Source: Bifidobacterium crudilactis
GTDB lineage: Bacteria; Actinomycetota; Actinomycetes; Actinomycetales; Bifidobacteriaceae
Assembly: GCF_000738005.1 (NCBI RefSeq)
Contig: NZ_JHAL01000002.1
Span: 1,641,858-1,705,857 of the forward strand
Reading direction: 5' to 3'
Length of the DNA stretch: 64,000 nucleotides
The first letter of the stretch is position 1; the number at the start of each line of letters is the position of its first letter. The notes under the pieces are model-generated. The model ran no database searches. It had not been told where the DNA came from and worked only from the letters and a program-made list of their open reading frames with translations. Both the position numbers and the translations under genes were made by a program. This document shows, piece by piece, positions 24,241 through 34,528 of this stretch.

Positions 24241-26787
24241 CTATTCGGTTTTGGCCGGCTGTTGCGCATCGTCCTTGGAGACCTTGGACAGATCCTTCAC
24301 GGCATCGACCTTGGCCTCTTTCTTGGCCTCCTGCAACATGGCCTGTTGGCGTTTGGTTCTGCGCAACGCCACCCGCTGCAGGCGTGGAACGCGCCGCGTC
24401 GTGACGAAGAGCGGCTGAACCTCGACAATTGGATTGTATGGAGCCAGACCGAACCATTTCACCGGCGACCCCGCCACATGACGAATCGCATATTTCACCT
24501 GCAAAGCCATGGTTCTGCCGGTAGTGATCTTTGATTCCGGCATAAGAGCCTTGTGGATCAGAATGTACTTGATGGTGCCGATCTGAGGGTCCTCGTCCAC
24601 CTTGGGGTACACGGAGGTCTGCGGCGGCAACTCACCGCTGTCTATCAGCTCATGCATGATCTGGTGCAGGTAGGTCGCCACATTCTGGTCGACTTTGAAT
24701 CCAAGACGCATACGCACCCGGTACAGATAGTTGGTACCGAAGTTCTCCACCGAATAATCCCGTGTGAAGGGATCGTCCGTGGTCTGCACGGACACCGCCC
24801 ACCAGGCTCTGGCGCGCTTGGGATGGTCAGCGAAGATGGAGAAGAAGATGTCGGTGTCGAGTCGGCACATCTCGGTGTCAGAAGTCAGGTAGACGAGATT
24901 ATCCGCATAATAGGGCACTCTGAAATCGTTGTGCAGCATGTCCAAAGCGGGCAGGCACTCCTTGGGAGCCATATGCCGACGCTGCGAGCGCTCGACCTTG
25001 GTGCCCTCGTTCCAGGTGTACATGATGAACAATATGGCGAGGGTGAGCAGCATGGTGAACCAGCCACCGTGCAGGAACTTCGCCATGGAGGCGAGGAAGA
25101 ACAGCGTCTGTATCGCGATGAAGACGACGGTGAACACCACGGCCCAGAACTTGCTGCCGTTGAACCATATGTACACTCCAAGCAGCACGGTCGTCGTAAT
25201 CATCGTAATGGTCAGCGCCAAACCGTATGCGGCGGCGATGTGTTCGGAATCCCTGAAGATTCCCAGAACCGTCAAGGTCGCGGCGCATAGCACCATGTTG
25301 ACGACGGGGATGTACAGCTGCCCTCGGGTTCGTGCAGGGTATCGCACCTGCAGATGCGGCATCCAATTCAGGCCGGTGGCCTCGGACACCATCGTGAAAG
25401 CACCGGTAATCAATGCCTGCGAAGCGATGACGCCTGCCGTCACCGAAAGCACCACGGCGACGTACCGGACGTTCGGATTCATCATCTGGAAGAAAGGATT
25501 GAGGTTCTGAATGTTTTTCAGGTCCGGATTGTTCCGGTTGTTGAGCATCCAGGCACCCTGGCCGAAGTAGTTCAGCACCAGGGCGATTTTGATGAAGGGC
25601 CAGGTGATGTAGATATTGCCACGTCCGACATGACCCATATCCGAGTACAAGGCCTCGGCTCCGGTCGTCGAAAGGAACACCGTTCCCATAATGGCCAGTC
25701 CTGCGACGTTACCCGAGCTGAAGAGGAATCGTATGCCATAGAGAGGATTGAGGGCCTCGAACACGGTCCAGTCGTTCCCGAGATTCGCCATGCCGACCAC
25801 GGCCAGGAAGGCGAACCATATCATCACGACGGTGCCGAATACCTTGCCGATGCGCTCCGTGCCCCTTGATTGCACTGAGAACAGAATCAGAATCACCACG
25901 ACGGTAATCATCAGGGTGAGATTCTCGTTGTCATTGAAGATCGGTTCAAGCACCGGGAGGGTTTTCAGACCTTCGACTGCCGAGGATATGGACACCGCCG
26001 GAGTCAGCACGGAATCAGCCAGGAAGGCCGCTCCCCCAAGCATCGCGGGTATGACGAGCCATTTGGCATGACGCCTCACCAGGCTGTACAGAGCGAAAAT
26101 GCCACCTTCACCCTTGTTGTCGATGCGCATCGCGATGAGCACGTATTTCACCGTGGTGATCAGCGTAATCGACCAGAACACCAAGGACAGCATGCCCAAC
26201 ACGGCAGGACGGTCGGTATTGGCGATGCCGCCCTGACCGCTCAGGAATGTCTGGGACATATAGAGCGGCGAGGTACCGATATCCCCATACACCACACCGA
26301 GAGCGACGATGGCCATGGAAATGCTCACCTTGTCCGGCGAGCTCTGAATCTTGATCCACAGACGTCCCAATGGTCCCCTGTTGGAAGCCTTCTTACGCTG
26401 GGCGGCAAGCTTCATGGCCTCTTTGCGCTTGGCTTTTAGCGCGATGCGCTCTTCTCTGGTACGAGCCTGATGCGAGACCTTCGGCGCTTTGGTGATGCTC
26501 TCTGCGGGGAGGATGGAATCCTCCACCACTGGCTTGGCGACCGGCTTAGCGGTCTTTCCGGCCGCTGCGGATTGATTCACGTCGGCATCGACAGCGGCAC
26601 CGTCTGCAACGTCGGCATCCTCGGTGGCCGTATGGCCCCCGGCTGTTGCCTTGGACACGTCACCCTGTGCACCAGACGGCCCCTTGCCCTCACGGGATAA
26701 GTCGTGGTCGGATTCGTCGGCATTCCCCTGATTTCCGGTGCTAATCTCACCGTCAAAAGGCTGTGCCTCGTTCTTCTTCTTAGACAT
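24241..26787 (-). CDS. kup: Kup-family potassium uptake protein
   Basis: This 848-residue integral membrane K+/H+ symporter starts with about 145 charged, Ala/Asp/Glu-rich residues that look disordered and end in a basic stretch (KAKRKEAMKLAAQRKK). The Kup core then begins with VALGVVYGDIGTSPLYMSQTF and has about twelve helices; the last ~260 residues form the usual cytosolic domain. The tail is Lys/Ala-rich. ATG 26787 was chosen because GGAGGA lies directly upstream; 27 residues of open frame before it are disregarded. No cyclic-di-AMP riboswitch was recognised in the 229 bases upstream; a short palindrome GCACCAGTGGTGC lies at 26852-26864. Confidence 0.93.
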   Translation of the reverse strand: MSKKKNEAQPFDGEISTGNQGNADESDHDLSREGKGPSGAQGDVSKATAGGHTATEDADVADGAAVDADVNQSAAAGKTAKPVAKPVVEDSILPAESITKAPKVSHQARTREERIALKAKRKEAMKLAAQRKKASNRGPLGRLWIKIQSSPDKVSISMAIVALGVVYGDIGTSPLYMSQTFLSGQGGIANTDRPAVLGMLSLVFWSITLITTVKYVLIAMRIDNKGEGGIFALYSLVRRHAKWLVIPAMLGGAAFLADSVLTPAVSISSAVEGLKTLPVLEPIFNDNENLTLMITVVVILILFSVQSRGTERIGKVFGTVVMIWFAFLAVVGMANLGNDWTVFEALNPLYGIRFLFSSGNVAGLAIMGTVFLSTTGAEALYSDMGHVGRGNIYITWPFIKIALVLNYFGQGAWMLNNRNNPDLKNIQNLNPFFQMMNPNVRYVAVVLSVTAGVIASQALITGAFTMVSEATGLNWMPHLQVRYPARTRGQLYIPVVNMVLCAATLTVLGIFRDSEHIAAAYGLALTITMITTTVLLGVYIWFNGSKFWAVVFTVVFIAIQTLFFLASMAKFLHGGWFTMLLTLAILFIMYTWNEGTKVERSQRRHMAPKECLPALDMLHNDFRVPYYADNLVYLTSDTEMCRLDTDIFFSIFADHPKRARAWWAVSVQTTDDPFTRDYSVENFGTNYLYRVRMRLGFKVDQNVATYLHQIMHELIDSGELPPQTSVYPKVDEDPQIGTIKYILIHKALMPESKITTGRTMALQVKYAIRHVAGSPVKWFGLAPYNPIVEVQPLFVTTRRVPRLQRVALRRTKRQQAMLQEAKKEAKVDAVKDLSKVSKDDAQQPAKTE

Positions 26788-27016
26788 ACACTCCTCCAGT
26801 GGCAGGTCGAGCGCTCTGCCTACATGTTTTCCACACGTCGGCATTACGTTAGCACCAGTGGTGCACACTATCTACCCGAAAACTTCACAGTTGCCTCAAA
26901 GCACTGGGATTCCAATGATTTTTGCATTTCCCCTCAGGCTAAGTCATGCCGGGGCACTCTGCCTGAATCACTATGAACGATTCGCTGACAAAGCTACGGT
27001 GAGACACCGCTGACGC

Positions 27017-27973
27017 CTAGAATCCGTACACTTCACGGGTGGTTTCCCTGGTAGCCGCCGCAACTGCGTCTATGGGCATATCGAGCGTATCCGCCATGGC
27101 TCTCAAGGTGTAGGGAATCATATACGGCGCATTGGTGCGCCCGCGATACGGCATCGGCGTCAGATATGGAGCATCCGTCTCCACCATGGCATGATCCAGC
27201 CCGACGATTGCCAGCGACTCCCTGATGCCTTCGTTGCCCTTATAGGACACGGTTCCGGAGAAGCTTAGATACCAGCCTCGCTCTTTCGCCACTTCGGCCA
27301 TCTGCGCGTCGCCTGAATATGAATGAAACACCGTTTTCCTGGGGGCGCCATCGCGTATCAGGGTTTCCATCACCTCGCGATGGGCATCTCGATCGTGAAT
27401 CTGCATCGGCAGGTCGAGCTCCTTCGCCAACGCGATATGCTCGCGGAAAGCCTGCCGCTGCAACTCCTTGGCATCCTCACCAGTCCGGAACAGGTCCATG
27501 CCGGTTTCACCGATGGCCACGACCTGCTCAGGGTAGGCGAGAGCCAGTCGATGCACTTCGGCCACAGCCTGTTCCATATCCACATCGTGCCAGCTCTGGT
27601 ATCGCACCGGCAATCCATCCGGACCGGCGGCACCGTGGTGTCCATGCAGCACGGCTTCGTTGGGATGAATAGCCAACGCCGTCCAAACCTGCCCTGGATG
27701 GGCGAGCGCCAAGTCAACGGCGGTTTGCAGATGGGGAAGCTCGCACCCTACGTCGATGATTTTGCGGACACCCACTGTCGCGGCGTCTTCGAGCATCCGG
27801 TCGACCGACAGGACCGGAACCTCGGCCTGGCCCCTATCACGAGCCTCCTTGGCCATTGACTCCGCGAAGGGGACGACCGAGGCGAGATGGGTGTGATCGT
27901 CCACCACCTCGATATCGGGGTTCAACGGTTCAGGCGCAGGCGCCCAGCTGCGGTTGCGATGATGCTTGCTCAT
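27017..27973 (-). CDS. tatD: TatD-family metal-dependent DNase
   Basis: This 318-residue TIM-barrel hydrolase has metal ligands visible as DDHTHL (HxH, near residue 28), GETGMDL (Glu), QIHDRDAH (His), FHSYSG (His) and ETDAPYL (Asp). Family members are 3'-5' exonucleases or deoxyribonucleases. The N-terminal ~25 residues are an extension before the barrel. It follows the metG and ABC exporter genes on the same strand, an order seen with metG in many Gram-positives. The start at ATG 27973 has no strong ribosome site. Confidence 0.92.
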   Translation of the reverse strand: MSKHHRNRSWAPAPEPLNPDIEVVDDHTHLASVVPFAESMAKEARDRGQAEVPVLSVDRMLEDAATVGVRKIIDVGCELPHLQTAVDLALAHPGQVWTALAIHPNEAVLHGHHGAAGPDGLPVRYQSWHDVDMEQAVAEVHRLALAYPEQVVAIGETGMDLFRTGEDAKELQRQAFREHIALAKELDLPMQIHDRDAHREVMETLIRDGAPRKTVFHSYSGDAQMAEVAKERGWYLSFSGTVSYKGNEGIRESLAIVGLDHAMVETDAPYLTPMPYRGRTNAPYMIPYTLRAMADTLDMPIDAVAAATRETTREVYGF

Positions 27974-27992
27974 ACTTCCCGCACACTACACC

Positions 27993-28028
27993 CGTGGCCA
28001 TCCTTGCACTAACGGCAAGAAGGCCACG
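27993..28028 (-). terminator. Hairpin between the ABC exporter and tatD
   Basis: CGTGGCC (27993-27999) pairs with GGCCACG (28022-28028), with an inner CTTGC/GCAAG stem. It lies 11 bases after the exporter stop. No T run follows on the minus strand, so activity is uncertain. Confidence 0.4.
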
Positions 28029-28038
28029 AATGCCGTGT

Positions 28039-29925
28039 CTAGCGCTCCTTGAGCAGTTCCTCGCCACCATTGGCCACGCGAATCATCGAATACTGCGACT
28101 CGTAGAGCCTGAAATAGGCCTGCTTCAGAGCGAGAAGCTCATCGTGCGAACCGTGCTCGACGATTTGCCCATGGTCGATGTAGAAAATTTCATCCGCGTT
28201 CTCGATGGTCGAAAGCCGGTGAGCGATGATGAAGGAGGTACGGCCCTTCAGCAGATGATTCAATCCCGCTTGCAGCGCCTCTTCGGTACGCGTGTCGATA
28301 TTGCTGGTCGCCTCGTCCAATATGAGAATACGAGGATCGGCCAACAGCACTCTGGCGAAGGCGATGAGCTGACGCTGCCCTGCGGAAAGCGTGGCACCGC
28401 GTTCCTCGACCACGGTGTCGTATCCGTTGGGCATCTCCATGATGAACTCGTGTGCGTGCACGGCCTTCGCCGCGGCCTGAATCTCCTCATCCGTGGCGTC
28501 CAGCTTGCCGTAGCGGATATTGTCGCGGATGTTCCCCGAGAAGATGAAGGTATCCTGCAGCATCACGCCCATCTGCTGACGCAAGGACGCCAAAGTGACA
28601 TCCCGCACGTCATAGCCGTCGATGGTCACCGAACCTTCCGAGACGTCATAGAAACGCGACAGCAGGTTGATGATGGTGGTCTTCCCCGCACCGGTGGGGC
28701 CGACCAAGGCGACGGTGCGACCGGGCTCAACATGGAAGTCCACCAGGTTCAGGATGTTGCGACCGCCGTCCTCGTACCTGAACACCACATCGTTGAAGTC
28801 CACCTTCCCGCGAATCTGCGGCAGTGTGGCCGCTCCCGGCTTGTCCTGAATTTCGGGGACCACATCGAGGGTCTCGAAGATGCGCTCAAGGTAGGCGGAG
28901 CAGGTGATGAGCTGGTTGTAGAAGTTGCCGATGTTGATGACGGGATTCCAGAAGTTGTTCGCATAGCCGACAAAAGCGACCAGAACGCCGGTGCTGACAT
29001 TGACCCCTCCGAAGCCCATAATGCCCACATAGTAGATGAAGGCGATGGTCATCGTGGAGATGTTCTGCACCCCCGGCCACATCAGGAACTGGATGTGCAC
29101 GGCCGTCATCCAGGATTTGCGAACCTCTCCCTGCTGCTCCTGGAAGGTCTCGTACTGGGTCTGTTCGCGGGCGAAGGTCTGCGTGGTCTTCACACCGGCA
29201 ATCGACTCATGGATGTAGGCGTTGAGATTGCTCTGCTTGTTGGAGAGCTTCTGGTAGGCCTTCCGTTGGAAATACTGCAGCACCCTGACCCAGATGATGA
29301 GCACGGGGAAGAGTATCAGGGACCACAACGTCAACCGCCAATCGATTACCGCCATCACCACAAGCGTGATGATGAAGGTGAACACATCGGAGATGACGTT
29401 GATCAGACCGGAGCTCAAGGTATCCGACAGGGTGTTCACGTAGTTGACCACACGGATGAGAATCTTGCCGTGCGGACGCGAGTCGAAGTACGAGAACGGG
29501 AGCGTCTGGATATGCGAGAACAGGTCACGCCTCATGTCCTTGAGCATCAACTGGCCCACACGTGTGATGGAAACCGTGCGATACCTCAGGCAGAGCTCAT
29601 AGAGGATTATGGCGGCAAGAAAAACGCCGCCGAGAATCAGCAGTTGGGTAATGTCCTTGTTGGGAATGACCGTATCGATGATGATTTTGATCAGGTACGG
29701 GACCGCGACGAGGATGCTGCTCATCAGCACCACTACGGCGAGTATTCTGACGACCTGACCGAGATATGGCTTCAGATACACCCCGACGCGCAGGATGTCG
29801 CGGAAATTGATCTGCTCTTCGAGCTCCTCATCCTCGCGGAAGGTGTTCCGGCGCTGATTGTTGTGCACTGCGGTCTCTGCGGCCGCCTCATGCCTTTTTG
29901 CACTGTGTCGTCGTGCCATCTGCAT
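28039..29925 (-). CDS. ABC exporter half-transporter, catalytic subunit of a heterodimer
   Basis: This 628-residue protein has six membrane helices (about residues 60-340) followed by an ATPase domain. Walker A is GPTGAGKTT, the signature is LSAGQRQ, Walker B is ILILDEATSNID with the catalytic Glu, and the switch region is IIAHRLSTI. The partner gene upstream has Asp in place of this Glu. A canonical and a degenerate subunit together are the hallmark of heterodimeric exporters such as TM287/288 and BmrCD. GAGGAG precedes the ATG at 29925, which is three bases after the partner's stop. The substrate, probably a drug or lipid, is unknown. Confidence 0.9.
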   Translation of the reverse strand: MQMARRHSAKRHEAAAETAVHNNQRRNTFREDEELEEQINFRDILRVGVYLKPYLGQVVRILAVVVLMSSILVAVPYLIKIIIDTVIPNKDITQLLILGGVFLAAIILYELCLRYRTVSITRVGQLMLKDMRRDLFSHIQTLPFSYFDSRPHGKILIRVVNYVNTLSDTLSSGLINVISDVFTFIITLVVMAVIDWRLTLWSLILFPVLIIWVRVLQYFQRKAYQKLSNKQSNLNAYIHESIAGVKTTQTFAREQTQYETFQEQQGEVRKSWMTAVHIQFLMWPGVQNISTMTIAFIYYVGIMGFGGVNVSTGVLVAFVGYANNFWNPVINIGNFYNQLITCSAYLERIFETLDVVPEIQDKPGAATLPQIRGKVDFNDVVFRYEDGGRNILNLVDFHVEPGRTVALVGPTGAGKTTIINLLSRFYDVSEGSVTIDGYDVRDVTLASLRQQMGVMLQDTFIFSGNIRDNIRYGKLDATDEEIQAAAKAVHAHEFIMEMPNGYDTVVEERGATLSAGQRQLIAFARVLLADPRILILDEATSNIDTRTEEALQAGLNHLLKGRTSFIIAHRLSTIENADEIFYIDHGQIVEHGSHDELLALKQAYFRLYESQYSMIRVANGGEELLKER

Positions 29926-29928
29926 GCC

Positions 29929-31773
29929 TTACTCCTCGAAACCTGCTGATTGACCGGATTGCAAGCCAAGCTGCTTGCGGTAGATCTCCCAATATCGCCC
30001 GTGCGCTTCCACGAGTTCCTGATGCGTCCCCTGCTCGACGATTGCGCCGTGCTCGAGCACCACGATCAGATCGGCATCCTTGACGGAGGAAATTCTATGG
30101 GCGATGGTGATGATGGTCTTCTTGGTTTCCAACTCACCGAGATGCCGCTGAATTTCGGCCTCCGTCTCCATATCGACGGCGGATGTGGTGTCGTCCATCA
30201 CCAGGATGGAGGGATCGTCGGCAAGTGCCCGAGCCAGGCTCAGACGTTGCTTCTGACCACCGGAAAGCCCCACTCCGCGTTCGCCGACGACGGTGTTGTA
30301 CCCTTCGGGCATGCCCTGGATGAAGCCGTCCGCACCCGCGATGGCCGCAACCCGGCTCACATACTCGTCATCGCTGATGGTGGCGCCGAAAGCGATGTTG
30401 CCTCCGATGGTGTCCGAGAACAGGAAGGTATCCTGCGCGACGATGCTGACCTGGGAACGCAGAGTCGCCAGCGGCCAATCCCTGGCATCGATGCCGTCGA
30501 TCAGCACATGTCCGACCGTCGGATCGTAGAAACGCGAGATCATGCTCACCAAGGTGGACTTTCCCGAACCCGTCTCGCCGAGTATGCCCAGCTTCGAACC
30601 TGCAGGGACGAAGAAGTCGAGATCCTTGAGAATCGGAGTCTCGGGGTCATCCGGGAAAGCGAAACTGACATGGTCGAAACGAATTTCGCCGCCGATGCGT
30701 TCGGGGGTTTTGACGTCGGAATGGCTGATTTTCGCCAGCAATGCGTTGGCATGCTCCACCGATGACTCCGCGTCCGGACGCTCGACGATACGCGAACGCG
30801 ATGTGAGGAGGCGACGGATTTTGATGCATGAGGCGTTGAAGCGCTGAATGTCGTTGATCAGCCAGCCGGACTGACGTACCGGCCCGTCGATCATCCACAG
30901 GAAGCTGTCGAAGGCCACCAGATCGCCGAGGGTCATCATGTTCTCGATGACCAGCCAACCTCCGAAAATCAGGATGATGAGCTGAAGCATGAAGGAGGAA
31001 CCGTCGAGCCACGGCATGTATCGACGGCTGTTGTAGGCAAGCTTCATATTGCGCTGCATGTAGTCGTCGTTGTGCTCGTCGAATTTTTCCGTCTCGAAGG
31101 GCTCGCGGACGAAGGCTTTGACCACACGGTTGCCTTCGATGTTCTCCTCGACCATCGAATTCAGACGAGCGAGCGAGTTGCGGATGTCGAAGAACAGCGG
31201 ATGGGCGTGGCTCGCCAGCGCCCGGGTGAAGAAGAACAGGAATGGCGTCACACAGGCCAGAGCCAGTGCCAGACGCCAGTCAATGGTGACCATGACGCAG
31301 AGCGAACCCACGAAGAGTATGACGCAGTCGGCGACGTTGTAGGTCACCCAGGACAGGAAGTGGCGGATGGCATCGGTGTCCGAAGTCATCCGGCTCATGA
31401 TGTCACCGATTCTGGTGTGATTGAAGTAGGTGAAGTCCAGGCTGTGCAGCTTCTCGTATTCATCGGACACCAGCCGGTAGATGGCGTTCTGGCCGAAACG
31501 TTCCATGAACATCTGGTATCCGTACCGGACCGCCGTACGTACCGCCGTCACCGCGATCATCGTGAAACACAGTTGGGGCAGACGGTCATGATGACCTTGA
31601 ATGATGACCTGGTCAACGATCATGCCCGCGAGCAGCGGCATGATCATCACCAGCACCTTGTCGATGATGAACAGCACCACCACGGCGGCGATCCGTGGAA
31701 GGTCTGGCTTGCAGTATGGCAGTATCCAGCGCATGTTGCCGGCCTGCTGATTGGTATTGGGATCGACGTACAT
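29929..31773 (-). CDS. ABC exporter half-transporter, degenerate subunit of a heterodimer
   Basis: This is a 614-residue protein: six membrane helices (about 20-310) then the ATPase domain with Walker A GETGSGKST, signature LSGGQKQR, Walker B ILVMDDTTSAVD and switch IAHRISSV. The residue after the Walker B Asp is Asp, not the catalytic Glu, so the ATP site formed with the partner's LSAGQ should be poorly hydrolytic. The start at ATG 31773 is preferred because a good promoter at 31904-31931 leaves a leader that excludes the longest reading (31980). The open frame upstream leaves some doubt. Confidence 0.88.
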   Translation of the reverse strand: MYVDPNTNQQAGNMRWILPYCKPDLPRIAAVVVLFIIDKVLVMIMPLLAGMIVDQVIIQGHHDRLPQLCFTMIAVTAVRTAVRYGYQMFMERFGQNAIYRLVSDEYEKLHSLDFTYFNHTRIGDIMSRMTSDTDAIRHFLSWVTYNVADCVILFVGSLCVMVTIDWRLALALACVTPFLFFFTRALASHAHPLFFDIRNSLARLNSMVEENIEGNRVVKAFVREPFETEKFDEHNDDYMQRNMKLAYNSRRYMPWLDGSSFMLQLIILIFGGWLVIENMMTLGDLVAFDSFLWMIDGPVRQSGWLINDIQRFNASCIKIRRLLTSRSRIVERPDAESSVEHANALLAKISHSDVKTPERIGGEIRFDHVSFAFPDDPETPILKDLDFFVPAGSKLGILGETGSGKSTLVSMISRFYDPTVGHVLIDGIDARDWPLATLRSQVSIVAQDTFLFSDTIGGNIAFGATISDDEYVSRVAAIAGADGFIQGMPEGYNTVVGERGVGLSGGQKQRLSLARALADDPSILVMDDTTSAVDMETEAEIQRHLGELETKKTIITIAHRISSVKDADLIVVLEHGAIVEQGTHQELVEAHGRYWEIYRKQLGLQSGQSAGFEE

Positions 31774-31903
31774 CAGGGATGGACCCTCGCGTTCCTTGTT
31801 GCTCTCCGTTACCCGGTTCTCTCCGGGATTCCCCGCCCGTTTCACAAAGGAACTGCTGGAATCATCCCCAAAACATTCCCCGTTGAATACGTAAGCTCGC
31901 AAC

Positions 31904-31931
31904 ATTCTATGCGAGTGAATATCCATTTCAA
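31904..31931 (-). promoter_or_regulatory. Sigma-70-type promoter of the ABC exporter operon
   Basis: Read on the minus strand, TTGAAA (31931-31926) and TAGAAT (31909-31904) are separated by 16 bases. Transcription would start near 31897, about 125 bases before the chosen start. Confidence 0.55.
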
Positions 31932-32132
31932 CCGCTTCGGCTTTCGGCGTGTTTCCACGCCGTGTCGTCAGGCATTCCAAACGTCTTCGTCACATTCCGC
32001 ACGGCGCGAGGGCACGTCGAATACAGGGGCGCAAGGTACAGGACGGACGGTGCAGCAGCACAACTTTTGGGAGAAGCACGACGTGTGCGGGAACACAATG
32101 GGGCGGAAAGACAACGGGGTCAGAAAAAGGAT

Positions 32133-32160
32133 AAGCCCGGTGGAGGGAGCCACCGGGCTT
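32133..32160 (-). terminator. Intrinsic terminator downstream of metG
   Basis: AAGCCCGGTGG (32133-32143) pairs perfectly with CCACCGGGCTT (32150-32160), loop AGGGAG. On the minus strand it is followed by ATCCTTTTTC, a usable T-tract. It is 267 bases beyond the metG stop. Confidence 0.65.
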
Positions 32161-32162
32161 TA

Positions 32163-32426
32163 GAGAAGAGAGAAGAAGGGTTCAATTATGGGGTTCTGGG
32201 ATGAACCTCGCCAACGTGGTATCTGCTGACATCTCTTATATAACCAACGCTTTCTTGGAGATATGATGCGTTAGCCTCAAAGAACTCTGAGAATCTTGTA
32301 ACCACAATGTGCGCATCCTGGCCATCATGGCGTAATGGTTCTCTGCCACGGTCCGCATCGACGCAGGGTCGGGCAGCCCCATCCGGGCGGCAGGAGAACA
32401 CGTCCGCCGCCCGGCATGAAACAGGG
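32163..32426. other. Gene-free stretch after metG with a GC-rich hairpin
   Basis: CCGGGCGGC (32383-32391) and GCCGCCCGG (32406-32414) form a perfect stem 13 bases after the metG stop, without a T run. The other ~220 bases show no gene, RNA or repeat that I can recognise. Confidence 0.5.
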
Positions 32427-34310
32427 TTACTTCACCGTATCCTTGTCGCCGCCCTTCAGTTTGGCTTGTTCCTTCGCCAGCCTTTCGGCTTCCTTGGCCT
32501 GACGGGCGTCGAGCTCGCTCTGGAAACGGTCGAGCTCCTCCTGCACGGCTTCTTTCGGGATTTTCGCGAAGATCGGCGTGGGCTTGGCAATCGGCGTTCC
32601 ATCGACTATCGCTTCGCGCTTCCAGGGATGCACGTTCTCACCCAAGCGGTACCGTCCCGTGATGATCGGATAGTGGAATCCGGGCTTATCCAGATCTTCG
32701 ACTTCCTCGATATGCGGCAATGGGGAGAACACTCCGGTGCCGCCCATCGTTTCATGCACGCGCTGGGCCGAATGCGGAAGGAATGGCGCCAGAAGGGTGT
32801 TGGCATCGACTACCGCCTGCGCCGCGGTATGCAGCACGGCAGCCAGGCGCTGCTCGTCATCCTTGATCTTCCAAGGTTCCATGGCCGAGATGTACCGGTT
32901 GATCGCCCCCACGGTCGTCATCGCCTCGCTAAGCGCCGCTTTCTGACGATGATGCTCGATAAGATCGCCCACCGTATCGAAAGCCTTGCCTGTGACCTCG
33001 AGCAAAGCTCTATCCTCATCCTGCAATGTGGAAGAATCCACTTCGGGGATTCGACCGAAATCCTTGTTCAGCAGATTGGCGACCCTGTTGACCAGGTTGC
33101 CCCAGCTGGCAGCAAGCTCTTCATTGTTGTGACGGACGAATTCGGCCCAGGTGAAATCGGCGTCGGAGTTTTCAGGCCCTGCAATGGAAATGTAGTATCT
33201 CACCGCATCGACCTGATAGCGGGCGAGAATATCCTTGACGTATATCACGATGCCGCGTGAAGAGCTGAACTTCTTGCCTTCCATCGACAGGAACTCGCTG
33301 GCGACGACCTCCTCGGGGAGGTTCAACTTGCCGAAGTCGCCGTTCTGGCCGCCCTTCGAACCTTCACCGTCATAGGCGAGCAGCTCTGAAGGCCAGATCT
33401 GGGAATGGAAGGTGATGTTGTCCTTGCCCATGAAATAGTAACCGGGAGCCTCGGGATCATTCCACCACTTACGCCACGCCTCCGGATCGCCCTGCCTGCG
33501 CGCCCATTCGATGGAAGCCGAAAGATAGCCAATAACCGCATCGAACCACACGTACAGCTTCTTGTTCGGGTTATCGATCCACCCATCGACCGGAACGGGA
33601 ATGCCCCAATCGATATCCCTCGTGATGGCACGCGGTTTGACTTCCTTGAACAGGCCGATAGAGAAGTTGATGACGTTGGTACGCCACCCCTCACGACTTT
33701 TCAGCCACTTCAGATTCGCTTCCGCCAATGCTGGCAGATCCAGGAAGAAATGCTCGGTTTCCTCGAAAATCGGGGTTTCGCCGTTGATCTTGGACACGGG
33801 ATTGATGAGTTCGTCCGGATCGAGCTCATTGCCGCAGTTGTCGCACTGATCGCCACGAGCGCCGGATGCGCCGCAAATCGGGCAGGTCCCCTCGATGTAC
33901 CGGTCGGGCAGTGTCCTGCCGGTGGACGGGGAGATGGCCACCTGCTGCTTGTCCTTGTATATATAGCCGTTGGCAAGGCACTGGGTAAACATCTCCTGTA
34001 CCACATGCTCGTGGTTTGCCGTGGTGGTTCTGGTGAACAGGTCATAGCTCAGACCCAAATCGCACAGATCCTTGGCGATAACACGGTTATAGCGGTCAGC
34101 CAGCTGTTGCGGAGTGACGCCCTCGGCTTCGGCCTGAACCAGAATCGGCGTGCCGTGTTCATCGGTACCCGACACCATGAGGACGTCGTTGCCCTTCATG
34201 CGTTCGTAACGCGCGTAGACATCCGATGGGACGCCGAAACCTGCGACGTGCCCGATATGACGTGGTCCGTTGGCGTAAGGCCATGCGACGGAAACAAGGA
34301 TATGACTCAT
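32427..34310 (-). CDS. metG: Methionyl-tRNA synthetase
   Basis: This 627-residue cytosolic class I synthetase charges tRNA-Met. The HIGH motif is seen in [12 protein letters not shown] (residues 11-22). The zinc knuckle [18 protein letters not shown] and the KMSKS-equivalent KFSSSRG near residue 345 follow, then the helical anticodon-binding domain. The C-terminus ends in a Lys/Glu-rich tail ([18 protein letters not shown]) with no EMAP-like tRNA-binding domain, so this is the short form. AAGGA lies just upstream of the ATG. It is divergent from the AbiEi-like gene. Confidence 0.96.
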   Translation of the reverse strand: MSHILVSVAWPYANGPRHIGHVAGFGVPSDVYARYERMKGNDVLMVSGTDEHGTPILVQAEAEGVTPQQLADRYNRVIAKDLCDLGLSYDLFTRTTTANHEHVVQEMFTQCLANGYIYKDKQQVAISPSTGRTLPDRYIEGTCPICGASGARGDQCDNCGNELDPDELINPVSKINGETPIFEETEHFFLDLPALAEANLKWLKSREGWRTNVINFSIGLFKEVKPRAITRDIDWGIPVPVDGWIDNPNKKLYVWFDAVIGYLSASIEWARRQGDPEAWRKWWNDPEAPGYYFMGKDNITFHSQIWPSELLAYDGEGSKGGQNGDFGKLNLPEEVVASEFLSMEGKKFSSSRGIVIYVKDILARYQVDAVRYYISIAGPENSDADFTWAEFVRHNNEELAASWGNLVNRVANLLNKDFGRIPEVDSSTLQDEDRALLEVTGKAFDTVGDLIEHHRQKAALSEAMTTVGAINRYISAMEPWKIKDDEQRLAAVLHTAAQAVVDANTLLAPFLPHSAQRVHETMGGTGVFSPLPHIEEVEDLDKPGFHYPIITGRYRLGENVHPWKREAIVDGTPIAKPTPIFAKIPKEAVQEELDRFQSELDARQAKEAERLAKEQAKLKGGDKDTVK

Positions 34311-34528
34311 AATCCTTGATTATTGGCGGCGGCGAGGACAGCAAAGTTCACTCGGCAAGCCTCCATGGTGCTCGGGGGTGGATGCCTGCGCACCAAGCCT
34401 CAGATTCCAGGCCGGTTCCTTCTCGATATCCTGCTTTGCATCCGGCCCATGGATGGGTTTTGCCGCCAGGCAACGCCGATAAATACGAACAACTTGTCCA
34501 CATTTCCACATATCAACATGGATTTTCG

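Noticed and set aside
26788..27016. Cyclic-di-AMP riboswitch before kup
   Set aside because: No conserved ydaO-type core or long paired structure was seen in 229 bases; only a short palindrome.
31774..31980. Longer N-terminus of the degenerate ABC subunit
   Set aside because: A good promoter (31904-31931) lies within that stretch, and the translated segment does not resemble ABC exporters.
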